Source: Fluctibacter corallii
GTDB lineage: Bacteria > Pseudomonadota > Gammaproteobacteria > Enterobacterales > Alteromonadaceae
DNA: 64,000 bases
Assembly (NCBI RefSeq): GCF_025751585.1
Contig: NZ_JAOWKX010000001.1
Location: forward strand, 620,259-684,258
Reading direction: 5' to 3'
Shown: piece by piece, positions 45,998-58,380 of the stretch
How the letters are laid out: each line of letters opens with the position of its first letter
How positions within the stretch are numbered: the stretch's first letter is position 1
Made by a program: the position numbers and the translations under genes
The notes under the pieces: model-generated
Databases searched by the model: none
The model's input: only the letters and a program-made list of their open reading frames with translations
What the model was told of the DNA's origin: nothing

Positions 45998-46456
45998 TCA
46001 GCGTTTTTTGCTCACATGGTCGTTGATATTATTGAGTTGCCACAACACGTTGATGACTTTCCATTGCCCTTCACCGTTTTTGTATAGATGCATGTAATCA
46101 ATCCAATCATCAGCCGTCAGTTTTACCGAGGCAACACGTTCGTCAATATCATAAATATCTATGTCAACTCGTGGTGAGGCGGGAAATTTATCACCATTTT
46201 TATTATAAACACCCGCTAAATTCACCATGTCTTCGTAAGTCGACTCAAGAATAAATTCATTACCCTCTTCTGATTCCCAATACGTTCGCTTTGCCAGAGA
46301 TGTATCTATCCCGTTCGCCATCATATCGGGCAAGACCCTGTGCTGAGATTGGATATAATCCTTGACCGCTCGCTCTATTGCCGATTTTTCCTTATTCTCT
46401 GCAAAGATATAAAGAGATAAAGCGACACAAAGTAACAGTAATCCAAATCGTTTCAT
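45998..46456 (-). CDS. Exported NTF2-like protein (putative lumazine-binding family)
   Basis: 152 aa with a short signal (FGLLLLCVALSLYIFA), then an NTF2-like fold: KSAIERAVKDYIQSQHRVLP, RTYWESEEGNEFILESTYEDMVNL, VDIDIYDIDERVASVKLTADDWIDYMHLYKNGEGQWKVINVLW. This matches the putative lumazine-binding/nuclear transport factor 2 group. Function unknown. The ATG is preceded by AAGGA. Confidence 0.8.
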   Translation of the reverse strand: MKRFGLLLLCVALSLYIFAENKEKSAIERAVKDYIQSQHRVLPDMMANGIDTSLAKRTYWESEEGNEFILESTYEDMVNLAGVYNKNGDKFPASPRVDIDIYDIDERVASVKLTADDWIDYMHLYKNGEGQWKVINVLWQLNNINDHVSKKR

Positions 46457-46597
46457 ACTTACCAATCCTTATAGCAGCGTATACCTCTGATAGCTCTGGG
46501 TAGCCGAGTCATTTATACCAAAGATCTTTCTTAACAAATTCGCCCGCTAAATTCGAACCTCATCAGACACACAGTAATATCTCCACGGCGACACGCC

Positions 46598-47179
46598 TCA
46601 ATGCGTGCTGATATAAACCAATAAATCTTCATCACTGAGAATTTTCGACAAGGCTCTTGATAGCGCCTCGTTTAACCATTTCGCATTTTTTTCTTCGTCA
46701 GGGGAAAACACCACACGCTCTTCTTGCTCAGAGCGGAACGTCTTTTTCATATTTCCCGTTGGTTTCTCAGCTTTAATATCCATAACACTTTTTATTATCA
46801 CGCCTTTGGTCCAATCTTCATCAACCCTTTCATACTGAAAAGACTGAATAGCAATGCTTAGCGTCATGTCTGCACCGTCAGTGATACGAAAACCTTTACG
46901 CGCCAAACCTTCGCTCACAGCTTCCTTGACGATATTTTCTAAAGGCTCTGACGTCATGATAGGCGCTTGTTTTTCGCCTTTTTTCCCCACCATACCCAGA
47001 TATTTTTGGAGTCGAACGTCAGAAATTTTCACGCTGACGGCTTGCTCACTGCCAATCGATGAACTCTGTATCGTCAGCGCTGGTTCTAACACTACTATCT
47101 GTGGTGTGACCGAACACCCAGCCATCATTCCAACTAAACTCATCACTCCCAGTAAATTCAATAGCATTTTTTTGCGCAT
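46598..47179 (-). CDS. YajG-family lipoprotein
   Basis: 193 aa from the ATG with CAGGAG five bases upstream. The lipobox MMAGC follows LGVMSLVG (lipidated Cys about residue 22). The mature protein has ISDVRLQKYLGMVGKK, EAVSEGLARKGFRI, TLSIAIQSFQYE and ALSRALSKILSDEDLLVYIS, matching the YajG pattern. Outer-membrane lipoprotein of unknown role. Confidence 0.85.
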   Translation of the reverse strand: MRKKMLLNLLGVMSLVGMMAGCSVTPQIVVLEPALTIQSSSIGSEQAVSVKISDVRLQKYLGMVGKKGEKQAPIMTSEPLENIVKEAVSEGLARKGFRITDGADMTLSIAIQSFQYERVDEDWTKGVIIKSVMDIKAEKPTGNMKKTFRSEQEERVVFSPDEEKNAKWLNEALSRALSKILSDEDLLVYISTH

Positions 47180-47407
47180 ACTCACTCCTGTTGTAATTGC
47201 ATAAGTTTTTAGCATTTATTGCTGTACATTAACCCACTACAGTAAAAATGCAGTTGTGTCATCATCATACTCTGTCGAAAGGCCTTCGGTTTAATTTAAC
47301 CTCGTTGTTGTTCCAAAATACACACAATTGATTGCCTCAATAAATAGTTTAAAAAAGCGCACTCCTGCATTATTCATCATTCTCACTCATACACTTGCTC
47401 AGGCATC

Positions 47408-47944
47408 CTACACATCGGGAATTTTCATGAGCAGATCGGTGACGCCGATGTCTACTCCCATTTGGCTCAGTAGCGTAGATGCTTGACCTCGATGATGGGT
47501 TTGATGATAAAATACATGCAGCAATAAATAACTGAGCGGCTTTTGATGAGACTGGCCTTTCATCGATTGATATTTAATAGAGGTTGTTACCAATGCCTCA
47601 TCCGTTAGTTCGTGTGTAAATGTTAGCATTAGTTTGTCGAGCTGTTGGCGCACTTGCCGCGCTGACTTAATATCATTATGTAGTATCTGATCAAGGCTTA
47701 CTGGCTGCTGTAGTGCTTGCATGGGAGCCAATGAGGCAAATTGAGGCATCTGCGCATGAAACCGTTTTAACCAGATAATATCGCCAACAAGAATATGATT
47801 CAGCGTTCCCAATACCGAACCAAAAAATGCGCCCCGATTAGCATTTAATGCAGAACGACTAAGCTGTGAGGCGGCGTCATACACATTTTCATTCATCCAC
47901 TCATTGTATTCGGCTAACTTCCTGCAATGCTGTACTAACGACAC
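47408..47944 (-). CDS. DinB-family putative metalloenzyme
   Basis: 178 aa four-helix bundle. Metal-ligand histidines are in GTLNHILVGDIIWL (about residue 49), LLLHVFYHQTHHRGQASTLLSQ (about residues 142-155). These three His positions are the DinB pattern. DinB proteins are divalent-metal enzymes, some acting in bacillithiol or glutathione transfer. Last gene of a three-gene unit with the two genes upstream. Confidence 0.88.
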   Translation of the reverse strand: MSLVQHCRKLAEYNEWMNENVYDAASQLSRSALNANRGAFFGSVLGTLNHILVGDIIWLKRFHAQMPQFASLAPMQALQQPVSLDQILHNDIKSARQVRQQLDKLMLTFTHELTDEALVTTSIKYQSMKGQSHQKPLSYLLLHVFYHQTHHRGQASTLLSQMGVDIGVTDLLMKIPDV

Positions 47945-47962
47945 AAGATGTATCCTTTTGCG

Positions 47963-48991
47963 TTATTGAATTTTATGCAACCACGTTTGAATGCCAGCAG
48001 GACAACGCAGCATTAACCATTGAACAAATTGCGCTTCTCGCTTCTGCCAAACAATTCCTACTAGCACAATCCCCATGCCGAGTATCGTCAATGATATCGG
48101 AAAAAACCATGTATCTTTAAATACATCAAACGCCAGATGCCCTAAATAGCCAAACACCCCAAGGCCGCCGAGTATAACGAAAATACGACGACGAATGACA
48201 GCGCCAATGACTACCAACACAAAATTCGTCATACAGTACAGGAACTTACTCCATTCGCTGTCTGACTCCATCAAAGATAAGCCACCCCAAAAGGTTAGAC
48301 CGCCAACAATATATAGCCAGAAAGCAAAGTCTTTTTCTCTGCTAGAACGATAATCTATAACCAACGCAGCAACCACCATGAAAAAACCAACCAACATGGA
48401 CGTTCGCTTTCGAATATCCCAGTTGCTGTCTTCAATAAACAACACAGTCGCATCAAGCGAGAAATACCAGAGAGTGACAGCAATTGGCATCACCATAAAA
48501 GGAAAACGATAGATATACAGGACAAGCGCACCCACTAAGAGGGTTGCCAACTCCATGTACACCCAATACCATTTTACGTCTCGATGATAGTCAGAATAGA
48601 CCACTTTCTCGGGCCACAACCCCAACATATGTTGAATACCAAAAACGGCTAGAGGCGTGAGGCATATTACAAATGTAAAAGAAATTCCTGCCGGAAGCAT
48701 GAATTGGCGCTGCATTAAAAACCTGGCGACACCCCACCCAACAACCGAGAATACTCCGCAAAGCGTCACTAACCCTAAACCTTTATAGTACTGCCAACCG
48801 AGATTAAAAAATAACGTTACGGCCGCAATGGCTACCAAGCCTCCAAGATAGTAAAGTATATGACTAAACGAAAATGTGGGGCTTTCATCGATTTGGTCTT
48901 GCCACAACGCAATCATATTTTGTGCTTGCGCTGACGTAATAATGTCAGCCTCTACGGCTTGCTGAAGTTGCCTCTGTGAGATCTTGGTCAC
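47963..48991 (-). CDS. DUF2157-like multi-helix membrane protein
   Basis: 342 aa. A soluble N-terminus (QRQLQQAVEADIITSAQAQNMIALW), then eight or nine membrane helices. The N-terminal two-helix motif followed by membrane helices is the DUF2157 plan. Function unknown. It begins 21 bp after the preceding gene and ends 18 bp before the DinB gene. Confidence 0.75.
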   Translation of the reverse strand: MTKISQRQLQQAVEADIITSAQAQNMIALWQDQIDESPTFSFSHILYYLGGLVAIAAVTLFFNLGWQYYKGLGLVTLCGVFSVVGWGVARFLMQRQFMLPAGISFTFVICLTPLAVFGIQHMLGLWPEKVVYSDYHRDVKWYWVYMELATLLVGALVLYIYRFPFMVMPIAVTLWYFSLDATVLFIEDSNWDIRKRTSMLVGFFMVVAALVIDYRSSREKDFAFWLYIVGGLTFWGGLSLMESDSEWSKFLYCMTNFVLVVIGAVIRRRIFVILGGLGVFGYLGHLAFDVFKDTWFFPISLTILGMGIVLVGIVWQKREAQFVQWLMLRCPAGIQTWLHKIQ

Positions 48992-49012
48992 GCTTATTCC
49001 TCCTTGAATGTG

Positions 49013-49342
49013 CTAATAGATGTCAATGTAGCCTGCAACAAGTTGACCATTTATCTCATTCCCGATACCCACTGATGTTAATTTACCATCTAAACGCCAC
49101 TCTAAACGAAAGTGCGCTTCCACCTTTTTGATACTCAGTAAACGTGAAGCTAATATCTCTTTGTTCTGATTGTAATACGTTACCGTATACTCACCTTCAA
49201 ACGGAGCCTTTTCTGGTAACTCTTGATGCCCATGCATTTCCGCGTACCCAGTCCCTTCTCCATATTCATCATGTACCCATTGAGCACGTAAGTCAGTACT
49301 ATTCTCGGCTTGCCAGTATGTCACGTGTCCAATATTTGCCAT
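49013..49342 (-). CDS. Unknown soluble beta-rich protein
   Basis: 109 aa with no signal peptide or membrane helix. Alternating strands (EGEYTVTYYNQNKEILASRLLSIKKVEAHFRLEWRLDG, VGIGNEINGQLVAGYIDIY) suggest a small beta-barrel or sandwich. I do not recognise the family. Tight spacing to the DUF2157 gene supports expression as one transcript. Confidence 0.65.
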   Translation of the reverse strand: MANIGHVTYWQAENSTDLRAQWVHDEYGEGTGYAEMHGHQELPEKAPFEGEYTVTYYNQNKEILASRLLSIKKVEAHFRLEWRLDGKLTSVGIGNEINGQLVAGYIDIY

Positions 49343-49469
49343 GGCATTTTCCTTTCTTTAATCTTAAAACCACTAGAAATAACCAAAAGGCTGTCCACTT
49401 TTGTTGAGGATAGCCTCGTGAGTGTGGAGGCCTCGAAAGGCCTATCTCAATCGCGCTACTAAACATACG

Positions 49470-49787
49470 CTAGATCAAAACAACCGACGTCAAAAGGAAA
49501 CACAGTGCGTAAGCTTCATTGAATGTAATTGAACGAAGCGAAAACACATCAACAATCAATCGATTCCAGATCTCTCTAAAGATTAAAGATATTGTTACAG
49601 CTACCATAAGCACTAGCAAAAAGTGAAAAAGCACTGCATACCCCGCATCTTCAAATAGTATATCTATCAAGTTGACTGGTTGAGTCTGTCGATTCAAATC
49701 AGCAATAAACATGAAGTGAATTGCCAATACCGTAAACAATCCGAATGTTGATACAATATTAAACAAACTGGTTATGTTTTTTCTCAT
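49470..49787 (-). CDS. Unknown small membrane protein
   Basis: 105 aa, three predicted helices (IVSTFGLFTVLAIHFMFIA, AGYAVLFHFLLVLMVAVTISLIF, FNEAYALCFLLTSVVLI), ending in a hydrophobic residue. No recognised family. Confidence 0.55.
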   Translation of the reverse strand: MRKNITSLFNIVSTFGLFTVLAIHFMFIADLNRQTQPVNLIDILFEDAGYAVLFHFLLVLMVAVTISLIFREIWNRLIVDVFSLRSITFNEAYALCFLLTSVVLI

Positions 49788-49875
49788 TTAATTACGTCCT
49801 TTAACGTTGATGGTTTCCCCATACCTGGGTTAAACTTTTATTTGAAACACCTACGAAAACTTGCAGCTATTTATT

Positions 49876-50364
49876 TCATGACGCCTTAGCCAACGCTATC
49901 CAATCCCCTTTCGTTAGCTCACTTAATTGTTCCGGTGTGAGTCTGAACACAGAATGAGGTGTGCCTGCTGCGGCCCAAATTTCTGGATAGTGTTGAATAT
50001 CTTCATCAAGATAGGTAGTCAGGGTGTGGGTATGCGCTACAGGTGGTACCCCTCCAATAGCATAACCAACGTGCTCACGCACAAAGGCTGCATCCGCTTT
50101 TTCTAATATGATACCAGTTGCGGCTTTTACTTTTTCAACACACACCGTATTGGCGCCTGACGCAATAATCAATACGGCCTGCTTAGTGCTCGCTTCTTTA
50201 AAAACCAGAGACTTAGCAATTTGAGCAACCTTGCAGCCAATGGCTTGCGCAGCCTCTTCAGCTGTTCGAGTCGATGCTGGCATTTGGTGCACAGCGAAGG
50301 TGTACCCATGCTCTGTTAAAAATTGCTGAACGCGTTGCGCAGAGGGTTTCAGTGTCTGTGTCAT
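49876..50364 (-). CDS. YbaK/EbsC-type aminoacyl-tRNA deacylase
   Basis: 162 aa with the INS/YbaK editing fold: HQMPASTRTAEEAAQAIG, IAKSLVFKEAS (catalytic Lys region), EHVGYAIGGVPPVAH and AAGTPHSVFRLTPEQL. The family clears mischarged tRNAs such as Cys-tRNA(Pro) or Ala-tRNA(Pro). Subtype undetermined. Confidence 0.88.
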   Translation of the reverse strand: MTQTLKPSAQRVQQFLTEHGYTFAVHQMPASTRTAEEAAQAIGCKVAQIAKSLVFKEASTKQAVLIIASGANTVCVEKVKAATGIILEKADAAFVREHVGYAIGGVPPVAHTHTLTTYLDEDIQHYPEIWAAAGTPHSVFRLTPEQLSELTKGDWIALAKAS

Positions 50365-50415
50365 TAACTATTCCTTTTGTACAACCGTTTTTCTACCATA
50401 GCAAAAAACACAGGC

Positions 50416-50886
50416 TTAGTTACAAGAGGATATGATCTCCAAGGCGACTTTTTTCACACCGTGAGAAGGCGTCCAAGTTTTATATTCAATAAAACCGTAC
50501 TTTTTATAAAGCGCAATAGCAGGCATGTTTGCGGCTGCGGTCTCTACCCGCGCGCGCCGATATTCGAACTCACCAAGGGCAAAAGTCAACATGCTGCCGG
50601 CCACGCCTTGTCTAAAGTACTCAGGAGAAACCACTAAGCTTTCAATGTCTAGAGCACCAAGTTCAACGTTCATCTCTACAATACCTGCAATGCGATCAGC
50701 GAGGTAAAGTCCATAAAATGCAGTACTTGCCCTCTGGATGTCCTGTTGTGAACGCAGCAAAGGCGGAAAATATTGTTCGTCGCAATCAACCACCTCAGCT
50801 TCAATACGATAAGCGCGTTGGAATAGCGAATAAATCTGTTCTGCCACCTCTGGAAGGCAATGTTTCAGCTTCTCAATGTTTGCCAC
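50416..50886 (-). CDS. GNAT-family N-acetyltransferase
   Basis: 156 aa. The acetyl-CoA motif is in SLVVSPEYFRQGVAGSML (about residues 83-100), with an adjacent AIALYKKYGFIEY that is the usual motif B. The substrate is unknown. Located 51 bp upstream of the YbaK-like gene on the same strand. Confidence 0.85.
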   Translation of the reverse strand: MANIEKLKHCLPEVAEQIYSLFQRAYRIEAEVVDCDEQYFPPLLRSQQDIQRASTAFYGLYLADRIAGIVEMNVELGALDIESLVVSPEYFRQGVAGSMLTFALGEFEYRRARVETAAANMPAIALYKKYGFIEYKTWTPSHGVKKVALEIISSCN

Positions 50887-50910
50887 AAATGTCCTTAATC
50901 GCCATAAAAA

Positions 50911-50937
50911 ATAAAAAAGGCTCCATTATGGAGCCTT
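50911..50937 (-). terminator. Terminator of fadBA
   Basis: A 9-bp stem (AAGGCTCCA / TGGAGCCTT) with a 3-nt TTA loop, followed on the minus strand by TTTTATTTTTTA. It lies 26 bp after fadA. Confidence 0.92.
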
Positions 50938-50962
50938 AACATGTAGTGCGAATTAATCGTGC

Positions 50963-52147
<1,185 letters not shown>

Positions 52148-54304
52148 TTATGCTTGTTCAAAGTAAGATTTGCCAGACGCAGCCATTTCACGCACGCCAT
52201 CTGTCAATTGGTAAATTGGACCCAAATGCGCATATTTGTCTGCCAACTTCACAAAGTTGTCTAGTCCCATTGTTTCGATATAACGGAAAATACCGCCTCT
52301 GAATGGAGGGAAGCCTAAACCGTATAGTAGCGCCATATCCGCTTCAGCCGCACTGGCTACGATGCCTTCTTCTAAACAACGAATCGCCTCATTTGCCATT
52401 GGGATCATAAGGCGTGCAATAATTTCTTCTTTATCGAATTCTTTGGTATCTGCCACATGTGGCTTAAGCAATTCATACGCTTCTGGTGCAGCATCTTTTG
52501 TTGGGCGACCGCGCTTATCAGTACCAAAGTTATAAAAACCTTTGCCATTTTTCTGACCTAAACGTTCAGAACCGTATAGAACCGTGACAGGGTCGTTGTC
52601 GATTTTTTGCATACGCTCAGGAATACCGTCGGCCATAACACCTGATGCATGGTCAGCAGTATCCATACCCACTACATCTAGCAAGTATGCAGGGCCCATT
52701 GGCCAACCAAAGATTTTCTCCATTACTTTATCTACCGCAGCAAAGTCAGCGCCATCAAGCACCAATTTGCTAAAGCCAGCAAAGTAAGGGAACAATACAC
52801 GGTTAACTAAAAATCCTGGGCAATCGTTAACAACAATTGGCGTTTTACCCATGCGTAGCGTTGCTGCAACCACCGCATTAATTGTGTCTTCTGAGGTTTT
52901 TTCACCACGGATAATTTCAACTAGCGGCATGCGGTGTACTGGATTAAAGAAGTGCATTCCGCAGAAACGCTCTGGCTTGTCTAAAGATTCAGCCAATGAA
53001 TTGATTGAAATCGTCGACGTGTTTGAACAGATGATTGCATCATCAGCAACCGTTTCTTCTGTTTCCTTCAGTACAATGCCTTTTACCTTTGGATTTTCAA
53101 CCACGGCCTCAATAATAAGGTCTGATTGTTTAATCGAAGAATACTCTAAAGATGGCGTAATGTTGTTCAGCGTCATCGCCATTTTCTTCGCGTCAACTTT
53201 GCCACGCTGCATGCCTTTAGCAAGAATCTTTGATGCTTCGCCAAGGCCCAAATCAAGCGCAGGTTGTGCGATATCCTTCATCACGACTGGCATACCTTTT
53301 ACAGCGGCTTGGTAAGCAATACCACCGCCCATAATGCCCGCACCTAATACTGCCGCTTGCTTAACGTCTTTTGTAGCCGCTTTTGCTTGCTTTTTACCTT
53401 TGCCTTTCACCAACTGATCGGCAAGGAAAATACCAATTTGTGCTTTAGCCGCATCTGTTTTCGCCAGCTGCACAAAACCTTGGTTTTCAAGTTGAAGAGC
53501 ACCTTCTCGCTCAAGGCCCGCAGCCTTAGACACTACATCAACCATCGCCATTGGAGCAGGGTAATGTTTGCCCGCTTTGGCTGCGACCATTGCTCTGGCA
53601 GTAGAGAAGCTCATCATGGCTTCATTCGCATTTAGCTTCAATGGTGAGGTTTTTTGTGCACGGCGCGCTTGCCAATCAAACTTGCCATCGATAGCATCTT
53701 TCAAAATTTGTGTCGCTGCTGCAACAAGGTTATCGCCTGCGACAACAGCATCAACTGCGCCTTCAGCCAAGGCTTTATCACCTTTACGTTCAACGCCGGT
53801 GGTCATCCACTCAAGGGCGTTGTCTGATCCAATAAGACGAGGAAGGCGTACCGTGCCTCCAAAACCTGGCATTAAGCCTAGTTTTACTTCTGGCAATCCA
53901 ATTCGCGCGCTGTCGTCAGCGACACGGAAATCACACGCTAATGCCATTTCACAACCACCGCCAAGCGCATAGCCATTGACCGCAGCGATTGTTGGGAAGG
54001 GTAAATCTTCAAAACGATCAAAGACCTGAGAGGTTTTTCCAACCCACTCAAGAATTTCGCTTTCAGACAGGCTGAACAACCCGGTAAATTCGGTGATATC
54101 CGCACCGACAATAAATGCAGGCTTGGCAGAACGCACAATCACGCCTTTCACACCACCGTGAGCCTTCAGGGCCTGCGTGGCCTGATCTAATTCAGACACT
54201 GTTTGTCTATCAAATTTGTTTACTGATCCTTGTGCGTCAAACACAAGTTCAGCAATACCTTCTTCCAACAATTTTGCTGAGAGGCTGCTGCCTTCAAATA
54301 TCAT
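52148..54304 (-). CDS. fadB: Fatty oxidation complex subunit alpha FadB
   Basis: 718 aa from the ATG with AAAGGAG six bases upstream; a TTG six codons earlier has no such site. The N-terminal crotonase domain has IVGADITEF and [20 protein letters not shown] (Glu about residue 115) plus [16 protein letters not shown]; the NAD-binding motif [14 protein letters not shown] starts near residue 315; [14 protein letters not shown] follows. Hydratase, dehydrogenase and epimerase of beta-oxidation. Confidence 0.97.
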   Translation of the reverse strand: MIFEGSSLSAKLLEEGIAELVFDAQGSVNKFDRQTVSELDQATQALKAHGGVKGVIVRSAKPAFIVGADITEFTGLFSLSESEILEWVGKTSQVFDRFEDLPFPTIAAVNGYALGGGCEMALACDFRVADDSARIGLPEVKLGLMPGFGGTVRLPRLIGSDNALEWMTTGVERKGDKALAEGAVDAVVAGDNLVAAATQILKDAIDGKFDWQARRAQKTSPLKLNANEAMMSFSTARAMVAAKAGKHYPAPMAMVDVVSKAAGLEREGALQLENQGFVQLAKTDAAKAQIGIFLADQLVKGKGKKQAKAATKDVKQAAVLGAGIMGGGIAYQAAVKGMPVVMKDIAQPALDLGLGEASKILAKGMQRGKVDAKKMAMTLNNITPSLEYSSIKQSDLIIEAVVENPKVKGIVLKETEETVADDAIICSNTSTISINSLAESLDKPERFCGMHFFNPVHRMPLVEIIRGEKTSEDTINAVVAATLRMGKTPIVVNDCPGFLVNRVLFPYFAGFSKLVLDGADFAAVDKVMEKIFGWPMGPAYLLDVVGMDTADHASGVMADGIPERMQKIDNDPVTVLYGSERLGQKNGKGFYNFGTDKRGRPTKDAAPEAYELLKPHVADTKEFDKEEIIARLMIPMANEAIRCLEEGIVASAAEADMALLYGLGFPPFRGGIFRYIETMGLDNFVKLADKYAHLGPIYQLTDGVREMAASGKSYFEQA

Positions 54305-54536
54305 TATCTTCTCCTTTGGCAAACGCCAGGAATTCGGAGCACCTAGTGTACTCTGTTTGTAGGGTTGCTAAATTCTTATTGAACATCATTGAAATATCAA
54401 TCTCAATTCGGTGAACGCCACACAACCTGCTTTCCCGGGCTAAGGGTTAACGTTGGGATGTAACTTTCTGTTTACAGGCACTCATATTGACTGCCGTCCT
54501 AAACAAAATGTCACACCACCAAGACAAAATTTCACC

Positions 54537-54553
54537 AAGTCCTCTGACCAGTT
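54537..54553. promoter_or_regulatory. Possible FadR operator
   Basis: AAGTCCTC-T-GACCAGTT matches the palindromic FadR consensus AACTGGTC-N-GACCAGTT at 13 of 16 arm positions; the right half is perfect. It sits about 230 bp upstream of fadB and 140 bp upstream of the divergent transglycosylase, in the 380-bp gap between them. Confidence 0.4.
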
Positions 54554-54696
54554 AAGGTAAAATAGGAATAGTCTCTCTAAATTCAAGGGCAAAGGCTCAT
54601 TTATTTTATTTATTCTCATGCTTTCTACTTGCATATTTAGTCAGATATTTTATGGTTTGATGTCTGAGTAAGCAGAAAAGTGCCTTGTTCGAAATC

Positions 54697-56634
54697 ATGT
54701 TATTCCTTAGAGGAGTGGTATGCGGGTTCGTTCTTCTTAGTTGCTGTGTGCAGGCTTCACCTGCCAGTGACGACGAACAAGCTTTACAACATCAGCGGAA
54801 GATGTTCGTAAAAGCAGAAAGCTTCGCCACTAAACCCAAAAGTTGGGACTACAAATACCTGATGAAACAAATTCAGGATTATCCGCTCAAGCCATACATC
54901 GAGCTCAAAACGCTGATGGCGTACCCGTATTTATCAAACAAGAAAAAAATTGAAACGTTTCTCACTCAATACGAAAACACGCCGCTTGATAAACCGCTTC
55001 GAAAAAAATGGCTACGTTATTTAGCCAGAAAAAACCAACCGGCTTTATTCCTGCATTTTTATCGTGATATTGGCGATGCGTCGCTCACCTGCCAGCGTTT
55101 ATCTTTCATGTTAGACAGAAACACCCTTAAAGAAGAAGCGTACGACGAGATTCAACAGCTTTGGCTTGTGGGCAAATCTCAGCCCAAAGAATGCGATCCG
55201 GTGTTCAAAGCGTGGAAAGGTGCAGGTAAACAAACGCCAGAACTAGTATGGAAGCGTCTGTCGCTGGCAGCAGATGGCGGAAAACACACGTTGATTCCTT
55301 ATCTAAAGACGCTACTGCCAAGTAACGAGCAATATTTGGCTGATTTATGGCTAAAAGTACGACGCTCTCCTAGTCAGGTTAGCCGAACGTCTAATTTTCC
55401 TGGCAAGTATCCCGACAAAGAGGCAGAAATCATTGCCTACGGATTGTCACGGTTGGTGTGGCGCGATCATAGCCTGGCACTAAAAAGCTATCATACGCTA
55501 AGCAAACGTTTTGATTTCAGCCAAACGCAAATGGCTCGTATTGCCAGTAAGTTTGCATTGGCACTCACCATAGACACCCACCCCAGTGCCACCCAATGGT
55601 TAGAAAAAGCTAACATGCTTATGAAAGACGAAGAACTGCTTCGGTGGCATTTAGCGCATGTCGTGCGCGAACAAGACTGGCAGCAGGCATTGGGTATTAT
55701 TGATTCTGCGCCCGATGATATTGCAGACGATTTAAGTTTTCAGTATTGGCACGCCCGCGCATTAGAAGAAACCCAACAGCCTCAACGTGCATCTATTCAA
55801 TACGACAAACTTGCCGACCAGCGACATTACTATGGGTTTATGGCAAGCGGTAAACTGGCAAAAAACCCATCACTTGCCGACAAGCCATTGGTGTTTGAAA
55901 AAGATGCACTGCTTGAGGTAGCTACCCTGCCCGGAGCTCGGCGTGCCTACGAATTCTTGAAACTAAAGCGCTTTACTAGTGCTCGTCGAGAATGGATTTA
56001 TCTAAGAAAGTCGCTGACTGAGCCACAAAAGCTCATTGCAGCCGTGCTTGCAGACAGTTGGGGCTGGCATGATCAAGCAATCTTTACACTTGCCAATGCG
56101 GGTTACATGGACGACGTAAAACGCCGTTTTCCTCTGGCATACAGTGAATATTTGGTCGAAAACGCCAAACAAAATAATATTGATCCTGCCTGGGCTTTTG
56201 CCATTGCGCGTCGAGAGAGTTCATTCATGACCGATGCATATTCTGGCGCAGGCGCACGGGGTTTAATGCAACTTATGCCCGGTACGGCACGCTATTTGGC
56301 AAAGAAAAAGGTCAGTAACCGAACCCTTTACGACCCGGAAAAAAACACCCAGTTTGGCACCCAGTATTTACGCTACTTAATGGATAAAATGGACAACAAT
56401 CCCGTTTTAGCCACGGCCTCATATAATGCGGGCTGGCGCAGGGTGAAAAGCTGGCTCCCTAAAGACAATGCCGTACCAATGGATATATGGGTGGAAACCA
56501 TTCCTTATAAAGAAACCCGGAATTATGTGAAGGCAGTACTTGCATACAAGCAAATTTACGCCAATCAACTCGGGCAGAATAACAACATGTTTAAGTCATT
56601 GGCGACCATGCAGATATCCCCTTCACAACTGTAA
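54697..56634 (+). CDS. slt: Soluble lytic murein transglycosylase (Slt70 family)
   Basis: 645 aa with a signal peptide (LRGVVCGFVLLSCCVQA). A long helical superhelix (about residues 20-465) precedes the C-terminal SLT domain: ARRESSFMTDAYSGAGARGLMQLMPGTA (catalytic Glu about residue 504), YDPEKNTQFGTQYLRYLMDKMDN and ATASYNAGWRRVKSWLP. Cleaves peptidoglycan to 1,6-anhydromuropeptides. The upstream TTG is an alternative start; neither has a strong ribosome site. Confidence 0.92.
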   Translation: MLFLRGVVCGFVLLSCCVQASPASDDEQALQHQRKMFVKAESFATKPKSWDYKYLMKQIQDYPLKPYIELKTLMAYPYLSNKKKIETFLTQYENTPLDKPLRKKWLRYLARKNQPALFLHFYRDIGDASLTCQRLSFMLDRNTLKEEAYDEIQQLWLVGKSQPKECDPVFKAWKGAGKQTPELVWKRLSLAADGGKHTLIPYLKTLLPSNEQYLADLWLKVRRSPSQVSRTSNFPGKYPDKEAEIIAYGLSRLVWRDHSLALKSYHTLSKRFDFSQTQMARIASKFALALTIDTHPSATQWLEKANMLMKDEELLRWHLAHVVREQDWQQALGIIDSAPDDIADDLSFQYWHARALEETQQPQRASIQYDKLADQRHYYGFMASGKLAKNPSLADKPLVFEKDALLEVATLPGARRAYEFLKLKRFTSARREWIYLRKSLTEPQKLIAAVLADSWGWHDQAIFTLANAGYMDDVKRRFPLAYSEYLVENAKQNNIDPAWAFAIARRESSFMTDAYSGAGARGLMQLMPGTARYLAKKKVSNRTLYDPEKNTQFGTQYLRYLMDKMDNNPVLATASYNAGWRRVKSWLPKDNAVPMDIWVETIPYKETRNYVKAVLAYKQIYANQLGQNNNMFKSLATMQISPSQL

Positions 56635-56730
56635 TAAAGATTGCCTCAGAACCATGCTTTCTATGAATACCGTATGAGTGGGATATTGAGTCCTGCTCGT
56701 GCAATCTACCTAGGGCTTATGGTAGTGTAA

Positions 56731-58080
<1,350 letters not shown>

Positions 58081-58132
58081 AGCTTCTGACGACGTCAGTA
58101 CGAAGATATTCAATTTACATTATCACTGTTCA

Positions 58133-58168
58133 CATGAAACAGAAGTACGTCGCTATTTCTGTTTCATG
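58133..58168 (+). terminator. Strong hairpin downstream of pepQ
   Basis: A 12-bp perfect stem (CATGAAACAGAA / TTCTGTTTCATG), extendable to 15 bp with one G-U pair, loop CGTCGC. No U-tract follows, so it may protect the pepQ mRNA end or be a palindromic repeat. Confidence 0.6.
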
Positions 58169-58264
58169 CTTAGATTTAGGCAACGGTTCTAGTCTTAACA
58201 TGTCAGCTGACGCAATTAACACGTATATCGCATTTTTTATACCTTACTCATAACTATTCCCACC

Positions 58265-58270
58265 TATAAT
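58265..58270 (+). promoter_or_regulatory. Candidate -10 of the diguanylate cyclase gene
   Basis: A perfect TATAAT about 110 bp before the start, with only a weak -35. It lies in the 300-bp gap after pepQ, which otherwise holds only the hairpin. Confidence 0.3.
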
Positions 58271-58380
58271 AAATACACATTATTCATACGGAATCTGCCA
58301 TATTCATCGCTGCGACAACGTAACATCTAGCGGACACGGTGAAACTCTAATAGGCATGTTTTTTAAAGCAGATCGTTTAC

